From: Salinarimonas rosea DSM 21201
GTDB lineage: Bacteria > Pseudomonadota > Alphaproteobacteria > Rhizobiales > Beijerinckiaceae
Direction: 5' to 3'
Assembly (NCBI RefSeq): GCF_000429045.1
Contig: NZ_AUBC01000005.1
Coordinates: forward strand, 171,947 to 235,946
DNA: 64,000 nt
The translations under genes and the position numbers were made by a program. The notes below the pieces were generated by a model. It did no database searches. It was not told the origin of the DNA and saw only the letters and a list, made by a program, of their open reading frames with translations. Numbering within the stretch: position 1 is the first letter of the stretch; each line of letters starts with the position of its first letter. This document shows, one piece after another, positions 29,776-38,612 of this stretch.

Positions 29776-30837
29776 TCAGTTCCGCGCGGATTCGTGCGCG
29801 GCGACGAGATCGCGCGCGGACTGGACGAGCGCCGCGCCGTCGCGGCCCGCCGCGTTCTGCTCCTCGATCCAGGCGGCGATCACGGGCTCGCCGGCGGCCT
29901 TCCAGGCCTCGAGGGCGTCACCCTCGATCATCGTGATCTCGTTGCCGCTCTCCTCGATCGCCGCCTTGCCGACGAGGTCCCACTCGTCCCACTTGGCCCC
30001 CGTCTGGCGGGCGAGCTCGAGGCCCGAGTTGGCATCGATCACCGCCTGGTTCTCCGCGGACATTCCCTCGTAGACGCCCTTATTCATCACGAACAGGAAG
30101 ATCGCCGTGTAGAGCGAGCGGTCGCCGGTGAAGGCGCCGACCTTGTCGGTGAGCTCGTCGACCTTCAGCGCGGGCACGACCTCGTAGGGGAAGACGACGC
30201 CCTGGACGACGCCGCGCGAGAGCGCCTCCGGCACTCCGGGCGCGGGGATGCCCTGCGGGTTCGCGCCGAGGTTCGCCAGCGTCTGGTTGATGACGCGGTT
30301 GGGCACGCGGATGGTCATGCCCTCGACGTCCTCGGGGCGCACGATCGTCTTCTCGCGGGTGTAGAAGTTGCCGTGGCCGTGCCCGAACACCGCGAGCACG
30401 TGGACGTCGTCGAGCTCGCTCGTGGCGTTCTGCTCGTAGAACTCGTGCGCGGCGGCGCTGGTCACCTCGCCGGTGGCGTGCGGCACGAAGGGCAGCTCCA
30501 TCGCCTCGAGCGAGGGGAAGCGGCCGGGCGTGTTGCCGGCGAGCGTCCAGACCACGTCGACGATGCCGTCGCGCGCCTGATCGTAGAGCTGCGGCGGGGG
30601 CCCGCCGAGCTGCATCGCCGGGAAGATCTCGACGTCGATCCGGCCGTCCGAGTCGGCCTCGACCTTCTCGGCCCAGGGCACGAGCCAGTTCTGGTGTGCC
30701 TGCGAGGCGGCGGGCAGGAAGTGGTGGACGCGCAGCGTCACCTCCTGCGCGGCGACCGGGCTGGTCAGCGCGGTGGACATGGTGAGCGCAGCCGCGACGG
30801 CGGCGAGCGCGAGATTCGAAGTGGCGATCCTGGGCAT
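29776..30837 (-). CDS. dctP: TRAP transporter periplasmic solute-binding protein (DctP), locus 2
   Basis: This 353-residue secreted protein has a signal peptide ending near SPVAAQ (about residue 31). The mature protein begins EVTLRVHHFLPAASQAHQNW, the DctP pattern for aromatic- or oxo-acid binders. It contains EDVEGMTIRVPNRVINQTL near 170-188 with the arginine that usually salt-bridges the ligand carboxylate. The ATG at 30835-30837 follows GAGAGATC. A pcaC gene lies 115 nt upstream on the same strand, which hints at an aromatic acid cargo (inference). Confidence 0.9.
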   Translation of the reverse strand: MPRIATSNLALAAVAAALTMSTALTSPVAAQEVTLRVHHFLPAASQAHQNWLVPWAEKVEADSDGRIDVEIFPAMQLGGPPPQLYDQARDGIVDVVWTLAGNTPGRFPSLEAMELPFVPHATGEVTSAAAHEFYEQNATSELDDVHVLAVFGHGHGNFYTREKTIVRPEDVEGMTIRVPNRVINQTLANLGANPQGIPAPGVPEALSRGVVQGVVFPYEVVPALKVDELTDKVGAFTGDRSLYTAIFLFVMNKGVYEGMSAENQAVIDANSGLELARQTGAKWDEWDLVGKAAIEESGNEITMIEGDALEAWKAAGEPVIAAWIEEQNAAGRDGAALVQSARDLVAAHESARN

Positions 30838-30952
30838 GATCTCGATCTCTCCCTCTTGTCGGCCCGTTTCCCGGGCTTCGCGGCGCGCGCGCCGACGATC
30901 GTTCGTGCGCATACGACCTCGTCCTCAAGTCAGCATGATATTAGTTGCGGCG

Positions 30953-31354
30953 TCAACCGTCTCCCGGCGCCGCGAGCGTGTCGGCCTCGTCGCCGAGCAC
31001 CTCGCGAACCCAGCGGAACGCGGCGTTCGCCGCCGGTACGCCGGCGTAGACGGCACACTGGATCAGGAGGGCCCGCAGCTCGGGGATCGTGACGCCGTTC
31101 TTCAGCGCCGGGCGCAGGTGGAGCTTGAACTCCTCCTCGCGGTGGAGCGCGGTCGTGATCGTGAGCACGATCATCGAGCGCGTCTTCCACGGCAGCGTCT
31201 CGTCGTTCCACACGTCGTGCCAGGCGGTGCGCGTGACGAAGTCCTGCCACGGCCCCGCGAAGGCGCCGGCACCCGCCAGCGAGCGCTCGACGTGCGCCTC
31301 GCCGAGCACCGCCTTGCGGTTGGCGAGCCCCTTCTCGAACCTCTCGTCGTCCAC
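30953..31354 (-). CDS. pcaC: 4-carboxymuconolactone decarboxylase
   Basis: PcaC decarboxylates 4-carboxymuconolactone, the PcaB product, to beta-ketoadipate enol-lactone. The 133-residue protein has the PcaC pattern EKGLANRKAVLGEAHVERSL at the N terminus, TTALHREEEFKLHLRPALKN near 67-86 and LLIQCAVYAGVPAANAAF near 96-113. The best start is GTG at 31352-31354, with AAGGGAGA upstream; a GTG 21 nt further out is less well placed. It is detached from the pcaHG-pobA-pcaB operon 25 kb away. The alternative, a general carboxymuconolactone decarboxylase-family (AhpD-like) protein, is less likely because the CxxC peroxidase motif is absent. Confidence 0.83.
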   Translation of the reverse strand: MDDERFEKGLANRKAVLGEAHVERSLAGAGAFAGPWQDFVTRTAWHDVWNDETLPWKTRSMIVLTITTALHREEEFKLHLRPALKNGVTIPELRALLIQCAVYAGVPAANAAFRWVREVLGDEADTLAAPGDG

Positions 31355-31407
31355 CCCACGTCTCCCTTCCCCCACCGCCCGTCCGGCGGCTGCCGGAGGA
31401 GACGCGA

Positions 31408-34188
31408 TCAGCCGGAATTACGCAAGCCGGCCGCAACGCCGTTGATCGTCATGTGGATGCCCTGCGTCACCCGCGCATCGCCGTCCCCGGCGCGGTGGCG
31501 GCGCAGCAGCTCGACCTGGAGGTGGTTGAGCGGGTCGAGATAGGGGAACCGGTTGCGGATCGAGCGCGCGAGCAGCGGGTTCGTCTCGAGCAGGGTCGCC
31601 TGGCCGGAGATCGCGAGCAGCGTCTCGATCGAGCGGGTCCATTCCTCCCGCAGGCGCGGAAAGATGCGCTGCGCCAGCGCCCTGTCCGAGACGAGGCCCG
31701 CATAGCGCGAGGCGATGGCGATGTTCGACTTGGCCAGCACCATGTCCATGTTCGAGAGCAGCGCCTGGAAGAACGGCCATTCCCGGTGCATCTCGCGCAG
31801 GATCTCGACGCGGCCGGGGTCCTCGGCGAGGAAGCCCTCCACCGCCGTGCCGAAGCCGTACCAGCCGGGCAGCATGAGCCGCGACTGCGACCAGCCGAAC
31901 ACCCAGGGGATGGCCCGCAGGTCCTCGATCGAGCGCGACTTCTTCCGCGAGGCCGGCCGCGAGCCGATGTTGAGGTTCGCGATCTCGCCGATGACGGTCG
32001 ATTCCCAGAAGTAGTCCTCGAAGCCGGGCGTCTCGTAGACGAGGGCGCGATAGGCGCCGAAGGCGCGGGCGGAGAGGTCCTCCATCACCTCGAGGTAGGT
32101 GTCGCGCGGGGCGGGATCGTCGCCGTGGAGCAGGCTCGCCTCCATCGTGGCGGAGGCGATGATCTCGAGGTTGCGGCGCCCGAGCTCGGGGGTGGCGTAC
32201 TTCGCCGCGATCACCTCGCCCTGCTCGGTGATGCGGATCGAGCCCTGCACCGCCCCGCCCGGCTGGGCGAGGATCGCCTGGTAGGACGGTCCGCCGCCGC
32301 GGCCGACCGTGCCGCCGCGGCCGTGGAAGAGCCGCAGCCCGACCCCGGTCTCGCGGAACACCCGCACGAGGGCGATCTCGGCCTTGTAGAGCTCCCAGTT
32401 CGAGGTGAGGAAGCCGCCGTCCTTGTTCGAGTCCGAGTAGCCGAGCATCACCTCCTGGGTCCTGCCGCGGGTCTCGAGCAGCGCGCGGTACTCGAACACG
32501 GAGAACAGCTCGGCCATGATGCGGGCCGAGGCCTGCAGGTCGCCGATCGTCTCGAACAGCGGCACGATGTCGACGTCGAGCGTGCCCTCGAGCGGGCGCA
32601 AGAGCCCCGCCTCCTTGAGGAGCACGGCCACTTCCAGCACGTCCGAGACCGAATCGGCCTTGGAGATGACGTAGTGGCGCAGCGCGGCGGGCCCGTAGCG
32701 CTCGCGCGCCGCCGCCGCCTCGCGCACGATGGCGAGCTCGGACGCCGTGGTCTCCGAATAGGCGACGTGCGGCGAGAAGAGCGGGCGCGGCGTGCGCAGC
32801 TCCGCGACGAGCCGAGCGATGCGCGCCTCCTCCGGCAGCGCCAGGTAGTCGACGCCGGGCGTCGCCACCGCGATCAGCTCGGCGATCGTGCGCTCGTGCA
32901 CGTCGGAGTTCTGCCGCAGGTCGATCGTCGCCAGATGGAAGCCGAACACCGACACCGCCCGTCGCAGGAGGCGCAGCCGGCCCCGTGCCAGCGCCCCCGA
33001 GCCGTTGGCGACGAGCGAGCGGTGGATCGCGTCGAGGTCCTGCGCCAGCGCCTCGACCGTCGCGTAGGCCTCGATGCCCTCCCCCGCCGCCTCGCGGCAC
33101 AGATCGGGATGGCCGAGCGCGGCGGCGGTGGCGCACAGGCGCGCATGGACGTGCGCGAGCGCCCGGCGATACGGCTCGGCCTGACGGAAGACGGAGCGCT
33201 CGGGAGAGGCGTCGGCGAGCGCGCGCACCTCGTCGGAGACGCCGACCAGCCGCTCGTCGAGGGGCAGCTCGGCGGAGAGCGCCTCGACCTCGGCGAGATG
33301 GTGCGCGAGCGCCTTGCGGGCGTGCAGGTGGAGCGCCTCGCGCAGCACCTCGGCGGTGACGAACGGGTTGCCGTCGCGATCGCCGCCGATCCACGAGCCC
33401 ATGCGCAGGAACGGCGGCAGCTCCGCCCCGCCGAGGCCCTCCGCGCCGAGCGCGTCCTCCAGCGCCGCGTAGAGGCGCGGCAGGGCGGGCAGGAACGTGT
33501 CGTCGTAATAGGAGAGCGCATTGACGACCTCGTCGACAACCCGCAGCCGCACGCCGCGCAGGATCGAGGTCTGCCACAGCGCGAGCACGTTGCGCCGCAT
33601 CGCCTCCTCGTTCTCGGCGAGCTCCTCGGGGGTGAGCAGGCCCGTGTCGCGGGCCTTGAGCAGGCGCGCGACCTCCATCTCGCGGTCGATCGTCGACTTG
33701 CGGCGCACCTCCGTCGGGTGCGCGGTGAGCACGGGGGAGATCTCCGCGCCCTCGAAGAAGGCCTCCAGCTCGGCGCGGCCGATCCCGGCCGCCTTGCACA
33801 GGGCGATCGTGCGCGCGAGCGTGCCCTCGCGCGCCTCGGAGCGCGCCTTCGCATGCGCCCGCGAGCGCCGCTGGCGGTGCTGGTCCTCGGCGAGGTTGGC
33901 GAGGTGTGAGAAGTAGGAGAAGGCCCGGATGATCTGCAGGCTCGAATCGCGCGAGAGCGCGTCGAGGATCGTCTGCAGCTCGCCGCGGGCCCCGACGTCC
34001 TCGTCGCGGTGGAAGCGCAGGCTCGTCTGGCGGATGCGCTCGACGAGGTCGAACGTCGCCTCGCCCTCCTGCGCCCGCACGGTGTCGCCGAGGATGCGGC
34101 CCAGCAGGCGGATGTCCTCCCACAGCGGCCGGTCCTTCTCCTCCGCGCGATCCGCCGCACCAATCCCGATGCCGTGCCCGACAGCCAT
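31408..34188 (-). CDS. ppc: Phosphoenolpyruvate carboxylase
   Basis: Ppc adds bicarbonate to PEP to give oxaloacetate, the anaplerotic step. The 926-residue protein has the catalytic-His motif [13 protein letters not shown] near 152-164. The mobile-loop motif is [19 protein letters not shown] near residue 620, and [18 protein letters not shown] follows near 650. The conserved C terminus ends with ING-x-x-AGLRNSG. Length is normal and the gene is intact. It is divergent from an SbtA bicarbonate permease and its SbtB/PII-like partner, so its substrate may be supplied by the neighbouring genes. Confidence 0.97.
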   Translation of the reverse strand: MAVGHGIGIGAADRAEEKDRPLWEDIRLLGRILGDTVRAQEGEATFDLVERIRQTSLRFHRDEDVGARGELQTILDALSRDSSLQIIRAFSYFSHLANLAEDQHRQRRSRAHAKARSEAREGTLARTIALCKAAGIGRAELEAFFEGAEISPVLTAHPTEVRRKSTIDREMEVARLLKARDTGLLTPEELAENEEAMRRNVLALWQTSILRGVRLRVVDEVVNALSYYDDTFLPALPRLYAALEDALGAEGLGGAELPPFLRMGSWIGGDRDGNPFVTAEVLREALHLHARKALAHHLAEVEALSAELPLDERLVGVSDEVRALADASPERSVFRQAEPYRRALAHVHARLCATAAALGHPDLCREAAGEGIEAYATVEALAQDLDAIHRSLVANGSGALARGRLRLLRRAVSVFGFHLATIDLRQNSDVHERTIAELIAVATPGVDYLALPEEARIARLVAELRTPRPLFSPHVAYSETTASELAIVREAAAARERYGPAALRHYVISKADSVSDVLEVAVLLKEAGLLRPLEGTLDVDIVPLFETIGDLQASARIMAELFSVFEYRALLETRGRTQEVMLGYSDSNKDGGFLTSNWELYKAEIALVRVFRETGVGLRLFHGRGGTVGRGGGPSYQAILAQPGGAVQGSIRITEQGEVIAAKYATPELGRRNLEIIASATMEASLLHGDDPAPRDTYLEVMEDLSARAFGAYRALVYETPGFEDYFWESTVIGEIANLNIGSRPASRKKSRSIEDLRAIPWVFGWSQSRLMLPGWYGFGTAVEGFLAEDPGRVEILREMHREWPFFQALLSNMDMVLAKSNIAIASRYAGLVSDRALAQRIFPRLREEWTRSIETLLAISGQATLLETNPLLARSIRNRFPYLDPLNHLQVELLRRHRAGDGDARVTQGIHMTINGVAAGLRNSG

Positions 34189-34376
34189 GAGGCCCTCCTC
34201 GCGGTTCCGTGGCGGCTAGGGTGACGATTTTTGCGCTGCATTCAAGCGGGGCGTGCGGGCCGTGCGGCACACCCGGGAGGTCCGACGCGGCGCTCTCCGC
34301 CATAAGCCGCCCTTCTCACCCGCGCCGTCCTCCGCTACGACCGTGCGTCCGCCTCGAGCCCCCGGGTGTCACGCGC

Positions 34377-35366
34377 GTGCTGGATCTCGTCCTCGCCAAC
34401 CTCACCTCGCCGATCGTCCTGTTCTTCGCGCTGGGGCTCGCAGCGGCGCTCGCGCGCTCGGATCTGGCGGTGCCGGAGGCGGTGGCGAAGGCGCTGGCGC
34501 TCTATCTGATGATGGCGATCGGCTTCAAGGGCGGGGCGAGCGTCGCGGGCCACGGGGTGGACGCGCGCCTGATCGGCGCCGTCGTCGCGGGCGCGCTTCT
34601 CAGCTTCTCCATTCCCTGGATCGCCTTCCAGATCCTGCAGCGCACGACGCGGCTGCCGAAGCTCGACGCCGCCGCCGTCGCGGCGCATTACGGCTCGATC
34701 TCGATCGTCACCTTCGTCGCCGCCTCGGAATCCGTGCGGCTCTCGGGCCTCGTCGCCGAGGGCTACCTCGTCGCCGTCGCCGCCGTGATGGAAGCGCCCG
34801 CCATCCTCACGGCGCTGTGGCTCGCGCAGAGCGCGCGCAAGGCGGCCGGGCGGGGCGCTGACGGCGACGACGCCGAGCCGCAGGGCGCGCTCCTGCGCGA
34901 GATCCTGCTCAACGGCTCGATCGTGCTGCTCGCCGGCGCCTTCCTGATCGGCTGGATCACGGGAGATCGCGGGCTCGAGATCGTCTCGCCGTTCCTGGTC
35001 GCGCCCTTCCAGGGCGTCCTGTGCCTGTTCCTGCTCGACATGGGCCTCGTCGCCGGGCGCGGCCTGCGCTCGGGCTGGCGCGAGCTGAAGGGCCCGGTGC
35101 TCGCCTTCGGGCTCTACATGCCGCTGGTCGGCGCGAGCCTCGCCGCGCTCGTGTCGCTGCCGCTCGGGCTCTCGGCCGGCGGGACGGCGCTCCTGATCAC
35201 GCTCGCGGCGTCCGCCTCCTACATCGCCGTGCCCGCCGCGATGCGCCTCGCGCTGCCGGAGGCGCGCCCGGCGATCTACCTCACCCTCTCGCTCGGCGTG
35301 ACCTTCCCCTTCAACCTCACGCTCGGCATCCCGCTCTACATCGCGCTCGCGGAGGCGCTGCCATGA
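34377..35366 (+). CDS. sbtA: SbtA-type sodium-dependent bicarbonate permease
   Basis: This is an integral membrane permease of the SbtA family (PF05982), which imports bicarbonate with sodium in cyanobacteria. The 329-residue form has about ten hydrophobic helices in two inverted halves. Motifs are LYLMMAIGFKGGASVAGHG near 42-60, AAHYGSISIVTFVAA near 101-115, and LFLLDMGLVAGRGL near 220-233. The last two match the symmetric SbtA core. The GTG at 34377-34379 begins directly at the first helix; an in-frame ATG at 34209 would add 56 non-hydrophobic residues. It overlaps the next gene (ATGA). Transport of another anion cannot be excluded. Confidence 0.87.
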   Translation: MLDLVLANLTSPIVLFFALGLAAALARSDLAVPEAVAKALALYLMMAIGFKGGASVAGHGVDARLIGAVVAGALLSFSIPWIAFQILQRTTRLPKLDAAAVAAHYGSISIVTFVAASESVRLSGLVAEGYLVAVAAVMEAPAILTALWLAQSARKAAGRGADGDDAEPQGALLREILLNGSIVLLAGAFLIGWITGDRGLEIVSPFLVAPFQGVLCLFLLDMGLVAGRGLRSGWRELKGPVLAFGLYMPLVGASLAALVSLPLGLSAGGTALLITLAASASYIAVPAAMRLALPEARPAIYLTLSLGVTFPFNLTLGIPLYIALAEALP

Positions 35367-35716
35367 CGCACGACGAGACGCCCGCGGCCGCCGGCCGGCC
35401 GCGGCTCGAGACCTACGCCAAGAAGCGCCTCGACATCATCGTCGAGGCGCCGATCATGAACCGGCTGCTCGACCTGCTCGATCGCCTGGCGGTGACCGGC
35501 TACACCGTCGTCCCGGCACTCGCCGGGCGCGGCCGCGAGGGCTCCTGGCGCCGCGCCGGGCTCGTCTCCGACGCGGGCCAGATGGTGCTCGTGATCTGCG
35601 TCCTCGACGAGAGCCGCGTGCCGGACGTGCTGGAGCCGGTCTACAAGCTCCTCTCGCGCCAGATCGGCGTCGTCACGGTGTCGGACGTCTCCGTGATCCG
35701 GCGCGAGCATTTCTGA
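35363..35716 (+). CDS. sbtB: SbtB/PII-like signalling protein
   Basis: This 117-residue protein is a small PII-fold protein. It begins with a variable tail, then RLETYAKKRLDIIVEAPIMN near 14-33. The loop GYTVVPALAGRGREGSW near 46-62 corresponds to the nucleotide-binding T-loop region of PII/SbtB, and IGVVTVSDVSVIRREHF forms the C terminus. The canonical uridylylated Tyr of GlnB is absent, as in SbtB. Its start overlaps the SbtA stop, the arrangement of sbtA-sbtB, where SbtB gates the transporter in response to adenine nucleotides including cAMP. Confidence 0.85.
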   Translation: MTHDETPAAAGRPRLETYAKKRLDIIVEAPIMNRLLDLLDRLAVTGYTVVPALAGRGREGSWRRAGLVSDAGQMVLVICVLDESRVPDVLEPVYKLLSRQIGVVTVSDVSVIRREHF

Positions 35717-35846
35717 AGCGGGACGCAGGCGCGCGCCCGGACGACCTCGGCGGCTCGGGACCCGACGCGGGCGGCGTGGCTCGCCATCGTAGGGCAGGAC
35801 GAACGCGCCCGAGGCGGCGCCGACGGCCATGGAGCGGTCCAGGCGC

Positions 35847-36386
35847 TCATGACCCGGGTGCGGATGGCTCGGGGGCGCGTCGCGTGCGGCGCTCCAGCGC
35901 CCGGCTGCGCTCCTCGAGCTCCCGTTCACGCAGCTCGAGATCTCGAAGGCGCTGTCGCCGGTTCATCTCGCGGCTCTCGTCGCGCAAGACGTCGAGCGCG
36001 GCCTTCAAGCTTGCCAGCTCGGCCAGAAGCCGCCGCTTCTCGGCCTCGCTCACCTCGTCCATGACACGGATTCGGCCGAGAATCTGCTCGGTCTCGCGAA
36101 CAGCCGCCTGCGCCTGCGCGATCCGGTCGTTGAGATCGTCGACCTCCCGCGTCGCTGCCTCGGCCGCGGCCCGCTCCTGCGCCGCCACGCGGACGAACCG
36201 CCGCTCGATCTCGTCGAGATCGCCGAGGGCGTTCCGGCGCTGCGCCAGACGATCCGAATAGGCTCCCGTGGCCTGCCCGCAAACGCCCCCGACCAGCCCG
36301 CCTTCGCGCGGGTCGGTCGATGCCGTCGTGCAGCATCCGGCCAGGATGCCGAAGAGAGGCAGGGCGATCAGAGGGCCGGGCCGCAT
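35847..36386 (-). CDS. Putative lipoprotein with a long coiled coil
   Basis: This protein of about 179 residues has a lipoprotein signal (PLFGILAGCCTT, lipobox LAGC, Cys near 18). It should be anchored by a lipid in the cell envelope; there is no Asp at +2, so outer-membrane sorting is plausible. Residues 45-170 are strongly charged and heptad-like (for example NRRQRLRDLELRERELEERS), so a long coiled coil is likely. I do not recognise a family. Its ATG overlaps the TGA of the upstream lipoprotein gene (TGATG), so the two are coupled. Both are divergent from a MotA/MotB-like pair. Confidence 0.7.
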   Translation of the reverse strand: MRPGPLIALPLFGILAGCCTTASTDPREGGLVGGVCGQATGAYSDRLAQRRNALGDLDEIERRFVRVAAQERAAAEAATREVDDLNDRIAQAQAAVRETEQILGRIRVMDEVSEAEKRRLLAELASLKAALDVLRDESREMNRRQRLRDLELRERELEERSRALERRTRRAPEPSAPGS

Positions 36387-37102
36387 CACAGCGACCTCAG
36401 GATGGCATCGTAGCTGTCGGCGACCGCGCGGAGCGAGGCGATGTGCGCCTCCACGCGCCGGAGCTGTGGCCGTAGTCGCGCTGCTGCATTGGCGTTGGAC
36501 GTGGTGAAGAGGGCGATCCTGTTCTCGAGGCTGCGCTTCTCCGCTTCGGCCTGCGCAATCGCCCGGCGGATCGCCGCGCGGTCCTCGCGCACCTCGCGCT
36601 CCAGCGCAGCCCTGCGCGCCGCGGCATCCGCATCGGAGCGCTGCAGGGCCACCTGCAGCCGGCGCGCCTCGGCTCGGCGGCTGGCTGCGAGCTGCCGGGC
36701 CTGTGCAATGATGCGACCGAGCCGCGCGTTCGCGTCGCGCGCGCGTGCGATCCGCCCGTCGAGCTCGTTCTCCGCCCGGATCTGCCGCTGCTTCGCCTCC
36801 GCGGTCGAGACGCCGACGGCGGCTCCGACCCCGGCGCCGACGCCGGCGCCGATGGCGGCGCCGGTCAGCACCCGACGGGCGTCGCCACCGGTCAGCGCCA
36901 CGCCGATGCCGCCGACGGCGGCGCCGATGAGGGCACCGCCGACCACGCCCTCCTGCACGGTGCGGGCATAATCGTCGACAGGGCCTGCCAGAGGCGACGA
37001 TCCGCTGCCGAGCCCGGTCGTGGTACAGCCGGCCACCGCGAGCGCCATCATCAGGCCTGCGAGTGGCGCACGAATCGCATTCTTCAGCTCGGCTTCGCTC
37101 AT
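36386..37102 (-). CDS. Putative lipoprotein with glycine zipper and coiled coil
   Basis: This 238-residue protein has an N-terminal signal with lipobox VAGC (LMMALAVAGCTTTG, Cys near 26). Next comes a glycine-zipper stretch (GGALIGAAVGGIGVALTGG, then TGAAIGAGVGAGVGAAVGV, near 54-96) that could insert into or line a membrane. Residues 105-225 form a charged, probably coiled-coil region. Glycine-zipper lipoproteins occur among envelope proteins such as SlyB and OmpA-linked proteins, but this architecture is not one I can name. A GGGGGG precedes the ATG at 37100-37102. Confidence 0.72.
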   Translation of the reverse strand: MSEAELKNAIRAPLAGLMMALAVAGCTTTGLGSGSSPLAGPVDDYARTVQEGVVGGALIGAAVGGIGVALTGGDARRVLTGAAIGAGVGAGVGAAVGVSTAEAKQRQIRAENELDGRIARARDANARLGRIIAQARQLAASRRAEARRLQVALQRSDADAAARRAALEREVREDRAAIRRAIAQAEAEKRSLENRIALFTTSNANAAARLRPQLRRVEAHIASLRAVADSYDAILRSL

Positions 37103-37146
37103 CCCGCCCCCCGGCTCCGACGCTCTGCAGCCCCCGTCAGGGCGCG

Positions 37147-37174
37147 ATTCTGCACAATTGACAATTGATGTAAA
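37147..37174 (-). promoter_or_regulatory. Candidate promoter for the two lipoprotein genes
   Basis: On the minus strand, TTTACA (37169-37174) is followed after 16 nt by CAGAAT (37147-37152). That places a transcription start about 45 nt upstream of the glycine-zipper lipoprotein ATG. It overlaps the plus-strand promoter of the MotA-like gene, and both use the same CAGAAT -10 and a central CAATTGACAATTG. Confidence 0.45.
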
Positions 37175-37185
37175 GTCGACAGAAT
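37158..37185 (+). promoter_or_regulatory. Candidate promoter for the MotA/MotB-like genes
   Basis: A consensus -35 TTGACA (37158-37163) is followed after 16 nt by CAGAAT (37180-37185, 4 of 6 matches to TATAAT). It lies 33 nt upstream of the MotA-like ATG in an unusually AT-rich stretch. A perfect -35 is rare in this window. Confidence 0.5.
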
Positions 37186-37217
37186 TCAGACGGGGACAGC
37201 TGACGTTGCGAGGGGCC

Positions 37218-38612
37218 ATGGAGCCGTCACTATTTGCCGGCGAGCGAGAGACGAGGGGATTTCGCAGTGCACTTTCGTTGACCACTCGAGCAGCGCGGCA
37301 ATGGCATTTCTGGCTTCGAAACGGGCCTATGCTCTTCACGACTGCCGCCGCGGCGGGCTTCGCGGCGAGTCTCGTGTGGTACACGACTTATAAAGTCCCC
37401 ATCGAAGCCGCTGGGGCCCCCGCCGAAGCTGCGCCGCCGGGATGGCTCGACCACCTGATCTGGATTGGTTATCTCCTCTTTGCAATTATCGGATTCATCC
37501 TGACTATTTATAAGCTTGCGGCGCTATTCTGGGAGCAGCGCACGCTCGCATATTTTGCCGGGCGGGACAGCGCATACGCTGGCATGGAAAAGACGATTAT
37601 TTACGAAGCACTCACGCAGCTCAACAGAGACCGACAAACAAACAGCTTGGAAGCTGTTTTCAACAACACCGTGCAACGCCTCTCCGATCTCGCAATTGGC
37701 CTGCTGGACCTCTCGACGCTGCAAACGATAGCGATCAGGCTGGGCATTCTCGGCACCTTCTATGGGCTGGTGCAGCAGCTCAGCGCGGTCCGTCAGATCA
37801 TGGCCGGCAACAACAACAACGAGGCGGGAGAAAGCCGCGTAGCGGCAGCGGGCGAAGCCGTTGGTGCTCTCGCGCTGGCCTTCAACTCGAGCATTTCGGG
37901 ACTGGTCGCTGCGCTGGTGCTGGCGGTTCTGGCAACGATCGTCGGTGCGCGCGTGCGGGAGGTTCGAAAGGGCCTCGCCAAAGTGCTCGCAGCGTCGCGC
38001 CCGCCCGTTCCACCCGAAGCACCGCCCGATGGCCTCAGCCAAGCCACCGCCGACGCGATCCAAGCCGCCGCATCGAGCCTGCGGGAGGGGGGAAGCCGGC
38101 TCGCAGCGGCGTCCAAGGAGCTTCGGGATCAGATCCACGCCGAGACCGAGAGCCTGAAGGCTCTCGCGGCGGAGCAGGCGAAGGCGCTGGCCTCCGCCAC
38201 TCAGCTGGCGAAGCAGGTCGAGCAGGTCGAGGCGCGGCTTCTCGGCGCATTCGAAGCGTCTCTCGCGAGAGCGGCGACGTCGCAGGGGAGCGCCCTTTCC
38301 GGGGTCGAGCGGCGCATGGCCGCGATCGCAGAGGTTCTCGAGCGCCATGAGAAGAGTGCGAAGAAGGCCCTCGACGACGCCGGTGCCGCTCTCGCCGCAC
38401 AGATCGAGGGGACGCTCGCGCCCTCCCTCGCCAGGATCGCGGACAGGCTCGAGACGCAGATGTCGCCGGCGTCGCCACGCCTGGCGCGGCTCGACCAGCT
38501 CCTCGGCGTCGCCGTCAAGCTCGGCCTGCTAGCCCTGATCCTGAGCGGGATCGCAGCTGTGCTCGGGCTCGTCGACCTCCCCGGCCTCTCGAGCACGGGG
38601 GCCTCGCGATGA
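37218..38612 (+). CDS. MotA/TolQ/ExbB-like proton channel protein with long C-terminal tail
   Basis: This 464-residue protein has helices near 36-58, 79-104, 171-190 and 219-242. The third contains RLGILGTFYGLVQQL and the fourth ALALAFNSSISGLVAAL, matching the pore helices of the MotA/TolQ/ExbB domain. Unlike MotA it continues with a coiled coil (about 272-415) and a fifth helix at 431-453. The ATG at 37218 has AGGGG upstream, though closely spaced; an open frame without good signals runs upstream. It overlaps the MotB-like gene (ATGA). A proton-driven envelope motor is inferred. ZorA is a distant parallel, but zorC and zorD are absent. Confidence 0.75.
   Translation: MEPSLFAGERETRGFRSALSLTTRAARQWHFWLRNGPMLFTTAAAAGFAASLVWYTTYKVPIEAAGAPAEAAPPGWLDHLIWIGYLLFAIIGFILTIYKLAALFWEQRTLAYFAGRDSAYAGMEKTIIYEALTQLNRDRQTNSLEAVFNNTVQRLSDLAIGLLDLSTLQTIAIRLGILGTFYGLVQQLSAVRQIMAGNNNNEAGESRVAAAGEAVGALALAFNSSISGLVAALVLAVLATIVGARVREVRKGLAKVLAASRPPVPPEAPPDGLSQATADAIQAAASSLREGGSRLAAASKELRDQIHAETESLKALAAEQAKALASATQLAKQVEQVEARLLGAFEASLARAATSQGSALSGVERRMAAIAEVLERHEKSAKKALDDAGAALAAQIEGTLAPSLARIADRLETQMSPASPRLARLDQLLGVAVKLGLLALILSGIAAVLGLVDLPGLSSTGASR

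Noticed and set aside
34209-34376. Longer SbtA start at the ATG 34209
   Set aside because: It would add 56 polar Pro/Arg/Ser residues before the first helix; the GTG at 34377 starts right at the membrane domain.
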